Origin: Epiperipatus broadwayi
Taxonomy: Eukaryota > Onychophora > Udeonychophora > Euonychophora > Peripatidae
Length of the DNA: 64,000 bases
NCBI GenBank assembly: GCA_028023455.1
Contig: JAQFVV010001086.1
Span: 51,110-115,109 of the forward strand
Direction of reading: 5' to 3'
How positions within the stretch are numbered: the first letter of the stretch is position 1; the number at the start of each line of letters is the position of its first letter. The translations under genes were made by a program, and so were the position numbers. The notes beneath the pieces are model-generated. The model saw only the letters and a list, made by a program, of their open reading frames with translations. It did not search any database and was not told the origin of the DNA. Of this stretch, positions 43,960 through 57,959 are shown in pieces.

Positions 43960-45720
43960 TTGGGTTCTGGATATAGAATTACATTTTTCCATCATAACAA
44001 CCAATATCTTTTTAATAGATAAAATTGCATCTAAAAAAGAAAGTCATTTTAAAATTGACTGTAAAAAGCTTGAAACATATCAAAATCTGAAATCAAAACA
44101 TTTTCAAAGATTAAAAAAAAACAATTACATCTTTGAAACTAACCATTTTCCCTCTGGTAAAGTAAATGCTATAGTTGTAATCAATACAACTGATTACAAT
44201 AACAAAATACAAAATCTCCTCTCAACAGACCATTTCAATAAAGTGGCATAATATTTAATAGATGAGTGTAGAAACAAAGCTATACACATTACTCAAAATC
44301 GTCATTGGTACATCACATTTAGAAAAATTAAAATCATATTTCAGAAAAAAATCACTTCTTTATTGTCTATTTAAAATACACAACGTGTATATCCCATTAA
44401 GACATCTTATTAGTTCGAAAATTTACCTTTCCAAAATATGTTAAAATGTGATCTCATAATTCTTATTCTTTTGATATGCAAAATTAAAATCTGTATTGAG
44501 AATTTTAAGTTATTTGTAGAAAGAATTAAAAACATGAAATTGGAAAAAAACTGATATGTTGAAAAATGTTGAAGGAAAAGGCTTGTTTTTAAATGTATCT
44601 TTTATTAAAGATGTATCTATTATTTTATGAAGTTTAATTGATATGAATAGCTTATAAACCATAACAATTCCTTCTATTAACAAAATAAAGTAACTACTAG
44701 AATTCTGCATAACAACAACATATTTTTAATACAATATGAACCTTTTGAAATAAAACATGTGACGACTATGTGTTCACTACTGTTATCCATGATTAGCAAC
44801 AATTAGATGGAAATACAAACACAATCATAAATGCTATTCCATATCCATATAAAGTTTTGCTTCACTATGTTGATAAAACATTTATTGTATGACAGATGGA
44901 GGAGTACTGTTACAGAAACTATGGAGACACATAAAAATATATCCTCTTCAATTAAATTTACAATTCAATAAGAACAAAATTGAAAAATGACATTGTAAAC
45001 TAATTATGTGGCAAGATTCCATCATACAAAAATCAAAATTATAGTTTACAGAAAACCCCACACAGAGAAAAAATATTTAACATATAATTCCAGCCCCATC
45101 AGAAAAACAATATCTTGGAAAATATTATCACTATGAAGTGTAGTAAAATAATTTTGGTAAGAAAATAGTGATTTGGAAACAAAAAATATACATAGAACAA
45201 TCAATCGACCATAAAAAATGTTTACCCAACAGCAGTCATTTAAAAAAATCTTAAATAAAAAAACATCAAAAACATTAAAAAGAAAACTCGTACTGTAGAG
45301 CATTTATGCATCTAAAATAACAATCAAACTAAAAAAATGTGTGCAATCATTATAACAACAGGATATCTTTCCAAATGTGTATCACATTATAAAACATTTT
45401 AACATCTACCAAAATCGAATCTTGAAATGCCATAAATTAAAACAATATGCAATTTCATATAAATTTGGTGGAATGTATATTTGTAAGACTAGTCACATCT
45501 TTATAAAGTGATTGAAAGGGCACAAACTGATGGCTAAAAAGATATGTATGTAAAGTACAAAACCATGTATGTACCAATGATCATATGTTAAAGATTGCAA
45601 AAATTCAAAAATATTGAATAGACAGAATAAAGTATAAAGAAAAAAAATCAAAACAGTTTCTCACATAGCAATAGTTAATAGCCCATTAAGTCAATCCAGA
45701 ATGTTAATATATAATGTCTG
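43960..45720 (+). pseudogene. Ancient Penelope-like element relic
   Basis: Scattered plus-strand fragments match PLE proteins in correct order: VNAIVVINTTDYNNKIQNLL near 44160-44225 (RT N-terminal block), LHYVDKTFIV near 44870 (the YVDD box, second Asp lost), YPLQLNLQF near 44940, then GGMYICKTSHIFIK and LKGH near 45470-45520 (GIY-YIG core) and KEKKSKQFLT near 45640. Many stops and shifts separate them. It is more decayed than, and diverged from, the PLE at 5.6-8.7 kb. Confidence 0.65.
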
Positions 45721-45814
45721 TAAGTCATTAAATAACATTTCTGTTAGACCAAAGTAGAGAAATCAGGAGAAGCCTTTTAGATAAGGATATTAAATTTCTA
45801 CTAGCTTTTATCAT

Positions 45815-46145
45815 TGGAAAATTATATCAGTTGATTAGAGCATGACCTTTAAATTCATTACACATCAAACCTAAAGTTCAGGCTCAATTCCCATGCAAGT
45901 ATTGCCACTTATCACAACAACAACACCTTATAAAGAATAAACAATAATACCACTCAAAACATTGAATTATATACTAATTTTATGTTATTATTAACGGCTG
46001 AATATATATGGAAAATTTAAATTTTTTTTTGAAAATTTCTAAAAACATTTTAATAATATTGAAAATAGTACAATATGTAATTACAATTATGTCATCATCA
46101 CAAACTTTCAGACAAATATAATTAATTTAGTTTATAAAGCTATAT
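45815..46145 (+). mobile_element. tRNA-derived SINE, copy B
   Basis: This copy has the best preserved tRNA-like head: A box TATATCAGTTGATTAGAGCA (45823-45842) and B box GTTCAGGCTCAATTCCC (45876-45892). The body includes ACAATAATACCACTCAAAAC and, further on, ATATGTAATTACAATTATG, both shared with copy C. Known pol III internal promoters have this A/B layout. Confidence 0.72.
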
Positions 46146-46263
46146 TGTGGTTACTCGTTTAAGATAGGTTTTAAATATAAACAGTGTAATGATAAATCAA
46201 AAAATTTAATTAGTTATGTATAAATATAAATTTATGCCAGTTTCTGTTACACCCACACTCACT

Positions 46264-46327
<64 letters not shown>

Positions 46328-46365
46328 ACCGTCGGTTACAATATATATATATATATATAAGAAAT
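46264..46365. repeat. (CA)n-(TA)n compound microsatellite
   Basis: About 12 CA units pass into (TA)n (to 46323), followed by a short unique piece and another TA block. Confidence 0.95.
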
Positions 46366-47111
46366 GGTCATCCCGTCTTAATAATCCACATTTATAACAA
46401 CAATATGTATTTATAAGTAAAATTAATAAATTAAGATTTACTGATTCTTTAATAAACACTTATTTAGTTTTCAAAAAATAGGTATGATATATATATATAT
46501 ATATTAAGAATTACTAATTCATTAAATATACATATAAAAGTAAAATTTCTATAATAATTATGCATTGAACATAAATACTAGCAAGTCTTAATTATTAATA
46601 AATAGTAGATTAGAAAGTAAAACACTTTCAAAAGTAGTGTTACTTTTTTTAAAACATAAGATAGATTTTATTATAAATATTATACTTTTCCTCCATTCTA
46701 TTAATCATTTCGACATTTTAGAAAAGCTTTTTCTATCTACCTGGATAAGTGAAAATTTATTACAGTTTTCTTATTAAATAATGTAATCTGTTATTAAATA
46801 AATGAAAAAAAAAAACATTTTTTATTAAAATAATAAACTTAAATTAAATGAAAATGTTAACTTAGAAAGATTAAATTAAAATTTGGCACACAATAAAATT
46901 ATAACATTCCTTATAAGACAACAAAACTTTCAATTAAATAGAAGTTATGTTTTTGGTGAGTACTTATTCTATCATTCAGTTTAAAATGAAAATATTATTT
47001 GTACACATTATGACAATTTTTTATTAATAAAAATGTTAATATGAAAGAAAACAAAGATTTAATTTGCATTTATTTATTCTCCCCCTCCCATGCTTTGTTA
47101 TATATATATAT

Positions 47112-47181
<70 letters not shown>

Positions 47182-48154
47182 TATCACATATAATTGATTT
47201 GAAACAACATATGAAGCACATTTTTCTTAATACAATGTTTGATTATTTACATAGACATTTGTTCATTAATAAATTTGGTCTATTATAGGAAAACACACAT
47301 AGGTAAACTTTGTAGCATTTCTTCCATATTTTGATATATGTTGACTTAAACTACCTATTAACAATTCCAAACTCGTATCATAAAAAAATATATAATTAAT
47401 GTTACAGCAAGTGCACATGTTTCTTTAATACCAGTTTTCATTTCAAAAGCCTCAGATTTTCCATCTCTACTAATAACGCATTATGTCATTCAACCATGTA
47501 GAAACTGTGTAAAAAAGAATATAATATTTTTGTGGACAACTAACTAATTTTAAATAATATCATAGATCTATTCTACTACTTGAATCAAATATGTTAATTA
47601 AAGTAATGTAATTAAAACAACTTTGTTCCAGATACTTTCTTATAAATTTCTGCCAACATAAACAAATATTTAATGCTTCTGATTATCAAAAACCATAGTG
47701 AGTCTTTATTATCTTTTTTTCTATGGATATTAAAAAAAAACAAAAAAAAAAACGTATGCAACAAAATATTTTGACTAAATTTAGAAAATAATAGTCCTAT
47801 TGTTTTATGATAATTATTACAAATTTGTCTAGTCCCTTTATTTTTATAAGCTGGAGCTATAGGCAAATAATTACAATTTAATGGACAACTTCCTGAGTCT
47901 ATAAATCATTAAAAATTCCAATATACTTAAAAGTAAATCATCACAATCATATTTTAAACATTTTATACATATTGCATTATGTTACAGATGCTTTCCATTT
48001 TTAAGATTACAAAATTTGAAGTGACTTTATATAGCTGAATATATTTGTCTGACCAAAATGTATAGTTAAATTGAATATGATATTTCAAATCATCATCTCA
48101 CACATAGTAACTTTAATAAATGTAAATATATTAAATTTAAGCGTAAACAGATAA
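46366..48154. other. AT-rich non-coding stretch
   Basis: No gene recognised. Short (TA)n and poly-A mixtures lie at 47098-47180. Confidence 0.5.
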
Positions 48155-48230
48155 TATAATAACGTGAAAGTTAAACACCTTCAAACAGATACGTATTTGT
48201 TTGAAGGTGTTTAACTTTCACGTTATTATA
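48155..48230. repeat. Perfect 33-bp hairpin
   Basis: The arms 48155-48187 and 48198-48230 are exact inverted copies (AACGTGAAAGTTAAACACCT with AGGTGTTTAACTTTCACGTT) around a 10-base loop. A 14-base direct repeat, ATAGTAACTTTAAT, occurs before (48104-48117) and at the end of the hairpin (48228-48241). Confidence 0.93.
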
Positions 48231-50407
48231 GTAACTTTAATTAAAATATAATCAAAATTGTTTTTGTACTTTTTTAAAATTTTCTAGGTTCACTGCATCA
48301 AAATTATATCTAGAGTATCAATGATTATTGAATAGCTAAATTCATTTTGAAATTTTAATCCATCATCATTTCAATATTTCTTGTCAATCATTCACTTTGT
48401 GTCTTAAATGCATAAATTTATTATGATTTTCAACATTTAATTTAATATTAGGGCTATACAAATATATCATATTTTTAATGAAATTTCTAACAATTAAATT
48501 TTTGACAGAAAGTCCTTCAAGTTTTTTCTTCTTACTAAGCTAATAATAGATTTACTTATATTTATTAACATACATATTAAGAGATCAGACAATTTTAGTG
48601 TTCAATAGCTGTTGAAATTTAGTACACATAGCAGATATTTCTAAAAAGCAAACTTCAATTTGGTTGATAATATCATGGACATAAGCTGTAAATTTTAATA
48701 CAATAATCATTTTAATCTTTTAATATAGTAAAATAAAATGTATCCACCAATTTTTGTTTGCAAGTTCTCAAAAAGTAGGAACTTTGCTTCAAATCATTCA
48801 CTAACTATAATACAATATATTAAATATCATTGATTTGAATATGAAAGCATTCATGTTTTGTTCCCATATGTCATAGCATCGGTCATGAGGTTAACTTGTA
48901 ACAAACATTTACAATCAGTTGCTTACTATCAAGGTGGATGCACTAATCTCTCGACTAACAACATATTAAATTCACCTGATGTGGAAAAATTGTTTTAAAA
49001 AACTTTGCCAAAATCTACTATTTATACCAATACATAAATTAAAATCCCCACCCCCCAAAAATTGATCTATTAAAAATTTCATTGTAATATTACTATAATC
49101 AACCAAAAAAATATATTTTATATATTCTCTTAGTTCTAAAAATTTAACATCAAAGCATATTTAGTAATAACATGAGCATTGCTACCAATGTGAAAACCAT
49201 GTTTCAACTCCATTAGTATTTCACTAATATAATAAATAAATTTCAAAAATAGAAGATGCTAAATAAGGGATTAAAACAATTGCAAACTCTATATATTATT
49301 TTTTCGCATAGCCAACTAGTGCTTCTTAACCTTTTCGTATGTTAATTTTCACTAATAACATGTACATTGATTTTCATCTTTAATATGAAGTGTTGTTCTT
49401 ATGTATATTCTTGATTGAAGCATTTGTTCTAAATAAAGTTTGTGCATTGTATATAATTATATTTAGAAAAAAATATATTTTTAATACTTATTTTTAATAT
49501 TATCTCTGCTTTCTGCTTTATTATTACTAATAATTTTTTTATCATTTTAATTAATAATCCACAATGCAGAACATCTTAGCTAGTGTAATAAAACAGGTCT
49601 TTATAGACATTTTAAAGACCTTTTCATTTCAACTGCAGTAGACAAGGGGTTCTTTAAATATGAATTCCTAAATATACAATATTTTCCAGTTGAAATTGCT
49701 TTCTCAAATCCAATTACAAATTGTAACAGTCTGTTACTATACATACTTTTATAAATCCCAATATTCAGATCGAAGAATAAAAACCAAAATATAGGATAAC
49801 AACCATTCTTTGAAAACATTTCAACATTAAATTACATTATTAGCATCTAGTCTGTTCAAGTATAATCTCAACTTATAACATGATGGGAAAAATTTGACAA
49901 ACTACAACTTACAATTATCTAGAATTGTTATAGAAAGGTTTAAAACCTGAAAAATTATATTTTGTGGATGTATTTACTATCTGCACTTTAAATATAGACT
50001 GTTTAGCTACCACAAAGTATATTATTATTTCAGTTATGCAAACAGAGTTTATCATTATGTTAGGGGATAAATAATACATTTTTTTTAAATTTAGACAGTT
50101 TTGATAGGCAATAATAATGATTTTTATAACTTTATAAGATATAACAATAATTATATTATTGGACACTCACAATAAAATAAAACAAAATTGTTTAGAAATG
50201 AATATTATAACCACCATATAATATTCATATAAATATGCATTGGAAAAACTTGTAATTAAAATCATGGAGATATGTAATTATAATTAATAGAAATATATTT
50301 TTGTATGACTTGCTGTGAATAGTTTTTTATAATTATTTTGGAATTTAAAAATATGTCTTATATATTAAGCATATTCTCCAAAAAAAAATAAATAAATAAA
50401 AAAAACA
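48231..50407. other. AT-rich non-coding stretch
   Basis: No gene, repeat family or structured element recognised. Confidence 0.5.
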
Positions 50408-50540
50408 TTTATAAGTATTATATAAGTAATATATATTAATACTCTAACCTTAAGACTATGCACATAAAATGTGACAGTAGGGACCTCTACAAATATAAAC
50501 ACAAGATTAATGACATTAAAAGACAAAAGTGGCCACTCTT
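50408..50540 (+). mobile_element. MITE family M1, single arm
   Basis: TAAGACTATGCACATAAAAT, GACAGTAGGGACCTCTAC and ACACAAGATTAATGACATTA match the arm of the element at 42776-43530. The upstream AGTAATATATATTAA phrase matches the copy at 52463. Confidence 0.7.
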
Positions 50541-50595
50541 ATTTTTGATCTAATTTCTAAATATGTAGCTAAACCTAAAGCATTTTGATTTGAGA

Positions 50596-50713
50596 GCATG
50601 AACTATTTCACTGATTAAGTCCACATTTTCTATACAAACTAACATTTGTGTGCATATGTTTTTTTGTATAGAAATTGTGGACTTAATCAGTGAAGTACTT
50701 AATAGCTTCATGC
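50596..50713. repeat. Imperfect hairpin, ~43-bp arms
   Basis: TCACTGATTAAGTCCACA (left, near 50608) is mirrored by TGTGGACTTAATCAGTGA (right, near 50677). Pairing extends through TTTCTATACAAA toward the loop and GCATGAA at the outside, with one mismatch and one small insertion. The loop is about 25 bases. Confidence 0.85.
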
Positions 50714-52462
50714 TTTCAGGTATTATATAGTAAAATATTTTAAAAGCGAACAAATATACAATAAAGTAAAAAAAAAAAAAAATATTCACCACTTAAGGAA
50801 CAGCAAAATAAAAGCATATTCTTTTTTTAGCTTCCCAATTTTCAGATGACAACATCTTAGCCCTTATAATTATATAATAATTTATTACCTAATACAATAT
50901 TTACCAACTGGAATAGTGTTCATAACATATAAATTTAAAAAAAAAAGAAGAGAAAGGAAACCAAAAAAATTCTAAAAATGAGTTTTGCAATGACTATGCA
51001 TACAAATGTGTGAACTACAAATATGGCAATATATGCATATTTCTATGTTCGTTTGACATTTTACAATGATGTTTTTATTTTTTTCAGAAAATGATTTTTT
51101 TTTTCTGAATTTTCAAGATCAATTCAAATTGTAGTTTTCAACATATTGTATTCCCTGTCAAACCTCTCAAATAGAAAGAGTCAATATTGTGCTTTTATAG
51201 AAAATCTTTGAGTTAATCCTTGTTATTCATTTATTTTAAAAGTCTAGTCCAAGGATGGTGTGATTTTACATAGCGAAGATTACTGCATTAGATCCAACAA
51301 GTTGAAAAATAAGTTGAATGACTTTATAATATTACCATTGTATTTTTAAAATTTACACAACATTCTTAAATGAAACATTTATAATGCTTTTATACTGCAT
51401 CAATAGTGTTCATAAGTCTTACTTTTATACAATAAATTAGATAAATAAACAGCACTATGTGTAATTAAAATACATGCTATAGCTATTTTTTTGATATGAA
51501 ATATTTTATGTTTTAGCTTGTTAAAACAAGGAGCAGACACCAGAAAGCATGTTATAATATTTAAGACCACCTTTCTACTTATGAAACTATCAACAAATTT
51601 AAATTGATTTACATTCTGAAATTAAATATCATCCAAACTAAAAATGTAAACTTTTTTTTCTTTCTCTAGATGATAAAAGCCTTTAGTCTAGCAAATATTT
51701 GTCTTAATTGTCTAAAAGAGTGCAATCATTATTATCTGGTAAATCAATAATCCCAAAACATGAAGTTCTTTCGTCTGCTTTTATCTGATTCAAATAAAAG
51801 ATTGTATCATTAAACTCAAATTACATCTTGAATGTTCCTTTCATAAACAGTTCCAGAGGCAATTGTCATACAACTTGAAACAATGTTGGAGAAAATAAAA
51901 ATGATTATTTAACACCACTTTCCATTTCTAACTTCTCATTTCCTATTACCTACAAGTTTTACAATACAAATAAATTTAAATAGACAATTATTAAAATTTC
52001 AAACAATATCCTACATATATTCAATTTTCAGAATCAAATGCCTTGAGAAAAATTTAAAAAAAGCAATATATAAATCTTTTTTTTCTGTCACTTTTTTTGC
52101 ACTCACTTATAATGCTTTTTTGATTTTTTAAAACCACATTAAATCACTAGTAACTATTTATCTATGACTAGAAACAACTTATTAAACAAAATCATTGATA
52201 GTCCATTTGCTGTAGTGGATGATAAAAATATTCCACAATAATTTTTGAAATCTTGCCTATTTTATTTATATTTTAAAAAATTATAACAATAGAAGCATTT
52301 TCTAGTTCAGATGAGACAATTTTATAAATATGTATATTTCCAAATAATTATAATATGTTTGAAACTAACATATCACCATATTTGAAAAGTTTTCCAAGAA
52401 TTTCTTCAGAATCCACAGTCTTCTCACTTTTATGATTACAATCAGTTGTAATAATAATTATA
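50714..52462. other. AT-rich non-coding stretch
   Basis: Nothing recognised. Confidence 0.5.
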
Positions 52463-52660
52463 TTTGTAAAGTGCATACTTGTTATGTAAAGTAATATATA
52501 TTAAGGCTATATCATTAAAACTATGCTCTTGAAAAAATGGCAGCAGGGACCTCTGCAAATCTTTAATACTTGTCTTTTAAATAAAGCTGTGTTAAAGATT
52601 TGCAGAGATTACTGCTGTCATTTTTTCAGGCACATAGTCTTAATGTTATAAACACTTGCT
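52463..52660. mobile_element. MITE family M1, foldback copy
   Basis: The outer flank TTTGTAAAGTGCATACTTGT matches the end of the 42.8-43.6 kb element. The arms (ATGGCAGCAGGGACCTCTGC and TGCAGAGATTACTGCTGTCA) pair with few mismatches over about 50 bp around a ~19-base loop, so the whole forms a hairpin. Confidence 0.75.
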
Positions 52661-53150
52661 GTAATATCATTATGCTGGATATATGTGTAACAATATATAT
52701 ATTATATACAATTGATATTTTATTTAAATTTCTTATGCAATTCTTGTATTATTTTTCAAAAGATGATTAAAATATTTCTTCAATGTATTCTAAATATTAT
52801 TGTCACCATATAAAAGAGTAAAATAGAGAATTTAATAAGATTATTACACCATTTCTCATGTCAATATTAACTTTTGTATATCAAAATGTCATAATGTCAA
52901 CAATCAATGAATGTCAATATCTTTTTTGTAGGTTGAATTTGAAATCATTTCAAAGCATTGTTATTGGTCTTTAAAATTCTGCATTTAGATATCTTTTCTT
53001 TATTCCAAAATTTCAAATTTAATTTACTATGCTTCCAAACAGAAAATACCATAATTTTTACATTAAATTACTAATAACAAGTTTGCTGACAGAAAATTAT
53101 ATATATATATAATCCCAGTGCATAACGCTATACTGAAATAAATAGACAAA

Positions 53151-53399
<249 letters not shown>

Positions 53400-55032
53400 C
53401 CAGCTTAAAAATAATTCCAATGCTTCTAAAATATGATGAATTTTGGAAGCTCATACTAAAAATTTTAATGTTTTTAATAGCTTTTTAAAATTACTAAGTA
53501 TAGTTGATACTTCTTAAGTTCAAACATCATTTTTTGTAAAAAAAATATATATCAAATAAGATCAGCATTTTAATGCACCTTTAATTTTCAATTTGCAGTA
53601 TATATTTTACAACCTATTCAACAATTAGAGCTTGTAAATACTGTGTAATATGAGCTTCTCCACTATTTTTACTCTAACTGTATCATAACATATTGAATAA
53701 TATTGATTTGAGTTTACATAATTGCAGTATTTTTTCCTGCCTAAATATTTTTTCTGTGATATTCAATCTATATTTTAGAAAACAAATACAATAACAATAA
53801 ATCTGAATCTTTAGCACCAATGCTATTTTTTTTCAATAATTATTTGTTAAATCTTACTATCCAAGTATTAATATCATAAAAAAACTCTTTTAACAGTATT
53901 TCAATAATAATGCCTTTTACTAGAATAAATGTTTTCTTGCAGAATATACTAATAAAATGAACATTAGATTCAATACACAGATCATGTTTATTCATTCATA
54001 TTCTATTGATTCAATGAGAAATTTCAACAATAAATAATACTAAATTAGATTTAAAGAAAATTCAGCATTAACCATTTTTTTAGCTGATTTGATGTGCTGT
54101 TCAGCAATAATTTACAGATATTCACCTGTTTATAACTCTTTTTTTTTGGAAGAGCTATTTCTAAGTGCAGCTATATCAAAATTAAGTTTTCATGGTTTCT
54201 TAATCACTAGCATAGTCTTAACATTGGTTGTATCAACTAGAGTTTGTATATACTATATAATTATATTTAAGAGATAATTATTTTATAGTACTTATCATTA
54301 GTACTATCAGAGCCTTCTTTTTTTATTACTACTGATATTATTTTTCCACTATAATGTATAATCATTAAAAACAAAAATATATCCTGTATGTGTCAGAAAA
54401 AATATATTACACTAAATAGTTTAGGCTCCTTTCACTTGATTGTTTGGAAGTGGAAATTTCTAAATATGTCCACCTAAACATATAATATTTGCATTCTGAA
54501 ACTCTTGTCAAATACAGTTTTAAAGTAACCATTAGTGATTATATTGCCTTGAACAATATACATGAATAAGAACTACCAATCAACTGAATCTGATTATATT
54601 ATTTATCCATGGGGGCTTGATGTAAAAAAAAAAGAAAACTAGAATTGGAATCGAAAATGGTGTGCATGCTTTTATTTATGCATGAAAGTTTGATTGTATA
54701 AACACACAAACATATTATTCACATTTAATAAAGGGACATGACTGAAGAAATGAGAAACTCATTATGACTTGGCTCTACATTAAATTAATTTGGTATAGAA
54801 AAAAAGAAGAAAGTCTACATCAGAAGCAATACATAACTTTTGATGAACCAATGCCCTATCCTATAAAGCAGCAGAATGTAATCATGGACAGGTACTGCTT
54901 AATTGTTATTTCCTAGATTGAATATTTTTTATTAAAAATTATTATAAAATATTAATATTGTTATAATTAATAGGCCTAAAATTGCTACTAATAAAAAATA
55001 CAAGTAAAAATAAGAACACAATTCATTATTGA

Positions 55033-55174
<142 letters not shown>

Positions 55175-56096
55175 CTTTATATTTTTTATACAATACTGGG
55201 TAATAATCTAAAATTAGTTCCACAATTTATTTAAAGGTGGCCATCCAAAATGCAATAATTATTAGATGGCATCCAAACAATATATAATTCCAGTATTTAA
55301 TTAGTACTCTATCTAAAACATATACAAAAAAGTCCTTGTATATTTTCAATTTAAAAGTTAGATGATTTTCAATATATCATATAAAAAATTCCATTTTTCT
55401 TATCTTAATAGAGAAACAATAGAAAAGAGCATTACATATAATTTTTGGATAATGAATGTTTAAACTGTTTTCCATTAATGTTTAGTTAGCTTAAAATAAA
55501 TTAGAAATTCATTCATCCATCGATATTGTTTGCTTATGTCAGCCTAGGTGTCTTGTACATATGAGGTAAAATATACTAATTTTGAATATGTTTCTAATGC
55601 AGATTGTATTTCATGTCATGGTAACATTATGTGCATATCCAACATACTATGCTGCTAAGTTCTTTATATATGTAAAGTGTGTGTGAATGTGATTAAATCA
55701 TTTGAGATTTAAAAAAATTATTTAATAAAATTCACATCAAAAGTAATATAAACCATTTTATTTTATAATATAGTGTTTGCAATTTTAAATTTTAGCTTGG
55801 TAATTGATTTATATAAATTCTATAATAATATTGTATCTCATTCATATTCATATTAGTGTAATACTAAATTCACATCTTTTCCCTCTTCTCCACTCTATAA
55901 TCAATTCACAGCCTTGAGCTTGAATTCATTAAAATAAAATTGCAGATTAATTTACCGTTATGAATGTGTTTAAATAAATTGATATACTTTTTTTTTTTTT
56001 TTTTTACTTATTAATAATATTACTGATTTTAGTATTATTTATTCTTAAATTGCATTTTAAATATGAACATATTTTTAATTAAAATTTTGAAGGTAA

Positions 56097-56099
<3 letters not shown>

Positions 56100-56175
<76 letters not shown>
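56100..56175. repeat. (TA)n microsatellite
   Basis: About 76 bases of TA. Confidence 0.97.
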
Positions 56176-56178
<3 letters not shown>

Positions 56179-57220
56179 GGAACAATATGGTAATGCTCAT
56201 GCTTTAGCTAAAGAAATGAGGTCACAAGGAAAAACAGTAATAAGGAATTTATTACTCATCAAGCTTTTCAATTGAGATGTAGTATAAGTTTAAGCAGCTT
56301 TTCATGTTCTGCTTACTATTTTAGCTACGATAAGTTAGAGTTATTCATTCACCATTAAAGGTTATAGCTTGTAACTAAAATATTTTTATTAAGGTGATAA
56401 TCCGGCTGTATGCATGGATGACATGCTACACAAATGCAATAAAAGAAGTTATAGACAAATACCTTTCCATCTCAACACCAAAGTCAGCTAATTATTGACT
56501 ATTTTTTTAAAAGTCTTATTCAAATATAATCATCAAAGATATATTTAAATAAGTAAATATAAGAGATTCGATAAAAAATATATTATGCATATATACTAAC
56601 TACTGATTATGAAAGCCAATCAATTAGTATCTACCAAACTTGGAACCAGCGTGAATTGTAATTAACGACTAAATTTTCTGATGATTATTTATAAATTATG
56701 CCTGATAATCATTCTCATAAATGTGGACCCTTCAACACCTTACTAGGAATTTATCACCTTCACATTTGCATGCTATCCTTAGATATTGCATCTGGTTCTG
56801 AATAGATCATATATATTTTTACCCACTATCATATTATCTGATTAATATAAGTAAGCTATTAAAATACTGAAACATTATGATTTAGCCATCATAAAGTTGC
56901 ACCTACTATATAAAATAGAAGTCTTCATTTGCTCAATTCGAACCCTAGAGGTGCACTTATATAACTGTATACTAAGTAATTTTATATATAGAAGCATATA
57001 TTTATGCATGTAGGTGTGTAATTTTATATGCCCAGACATACATATTAAATATTAGTATTTAAAATGTATGCACATTTGCAATGTTACAAAATGTTTTATT
57101 TGTGAGTAATTGTATCTTTGCACATCTGATTGATATTATTATGTATAATGTATATGCTTACAATTTTATATAAAGATTTGGTTGTGATTTTAAGTTATTA
57201 AATTTGGTTTAAGCTGTGGA

Positions 57221-57799
<579 letters not shown>

Positions 57800-57959
57800 T
57801 CATTTCAAACAAACTTTATTCATAATTAGTTGTTTACAATGAAAGTTATTTACAATGATTAAAGGTTATCATTTGTGGATAACAACAGTTTCAAAGATTT
57901 TATTACTTTGTTGGCTTGTGATTATTCTGGTTTCACATTACAATCATACTTCTAGACAA

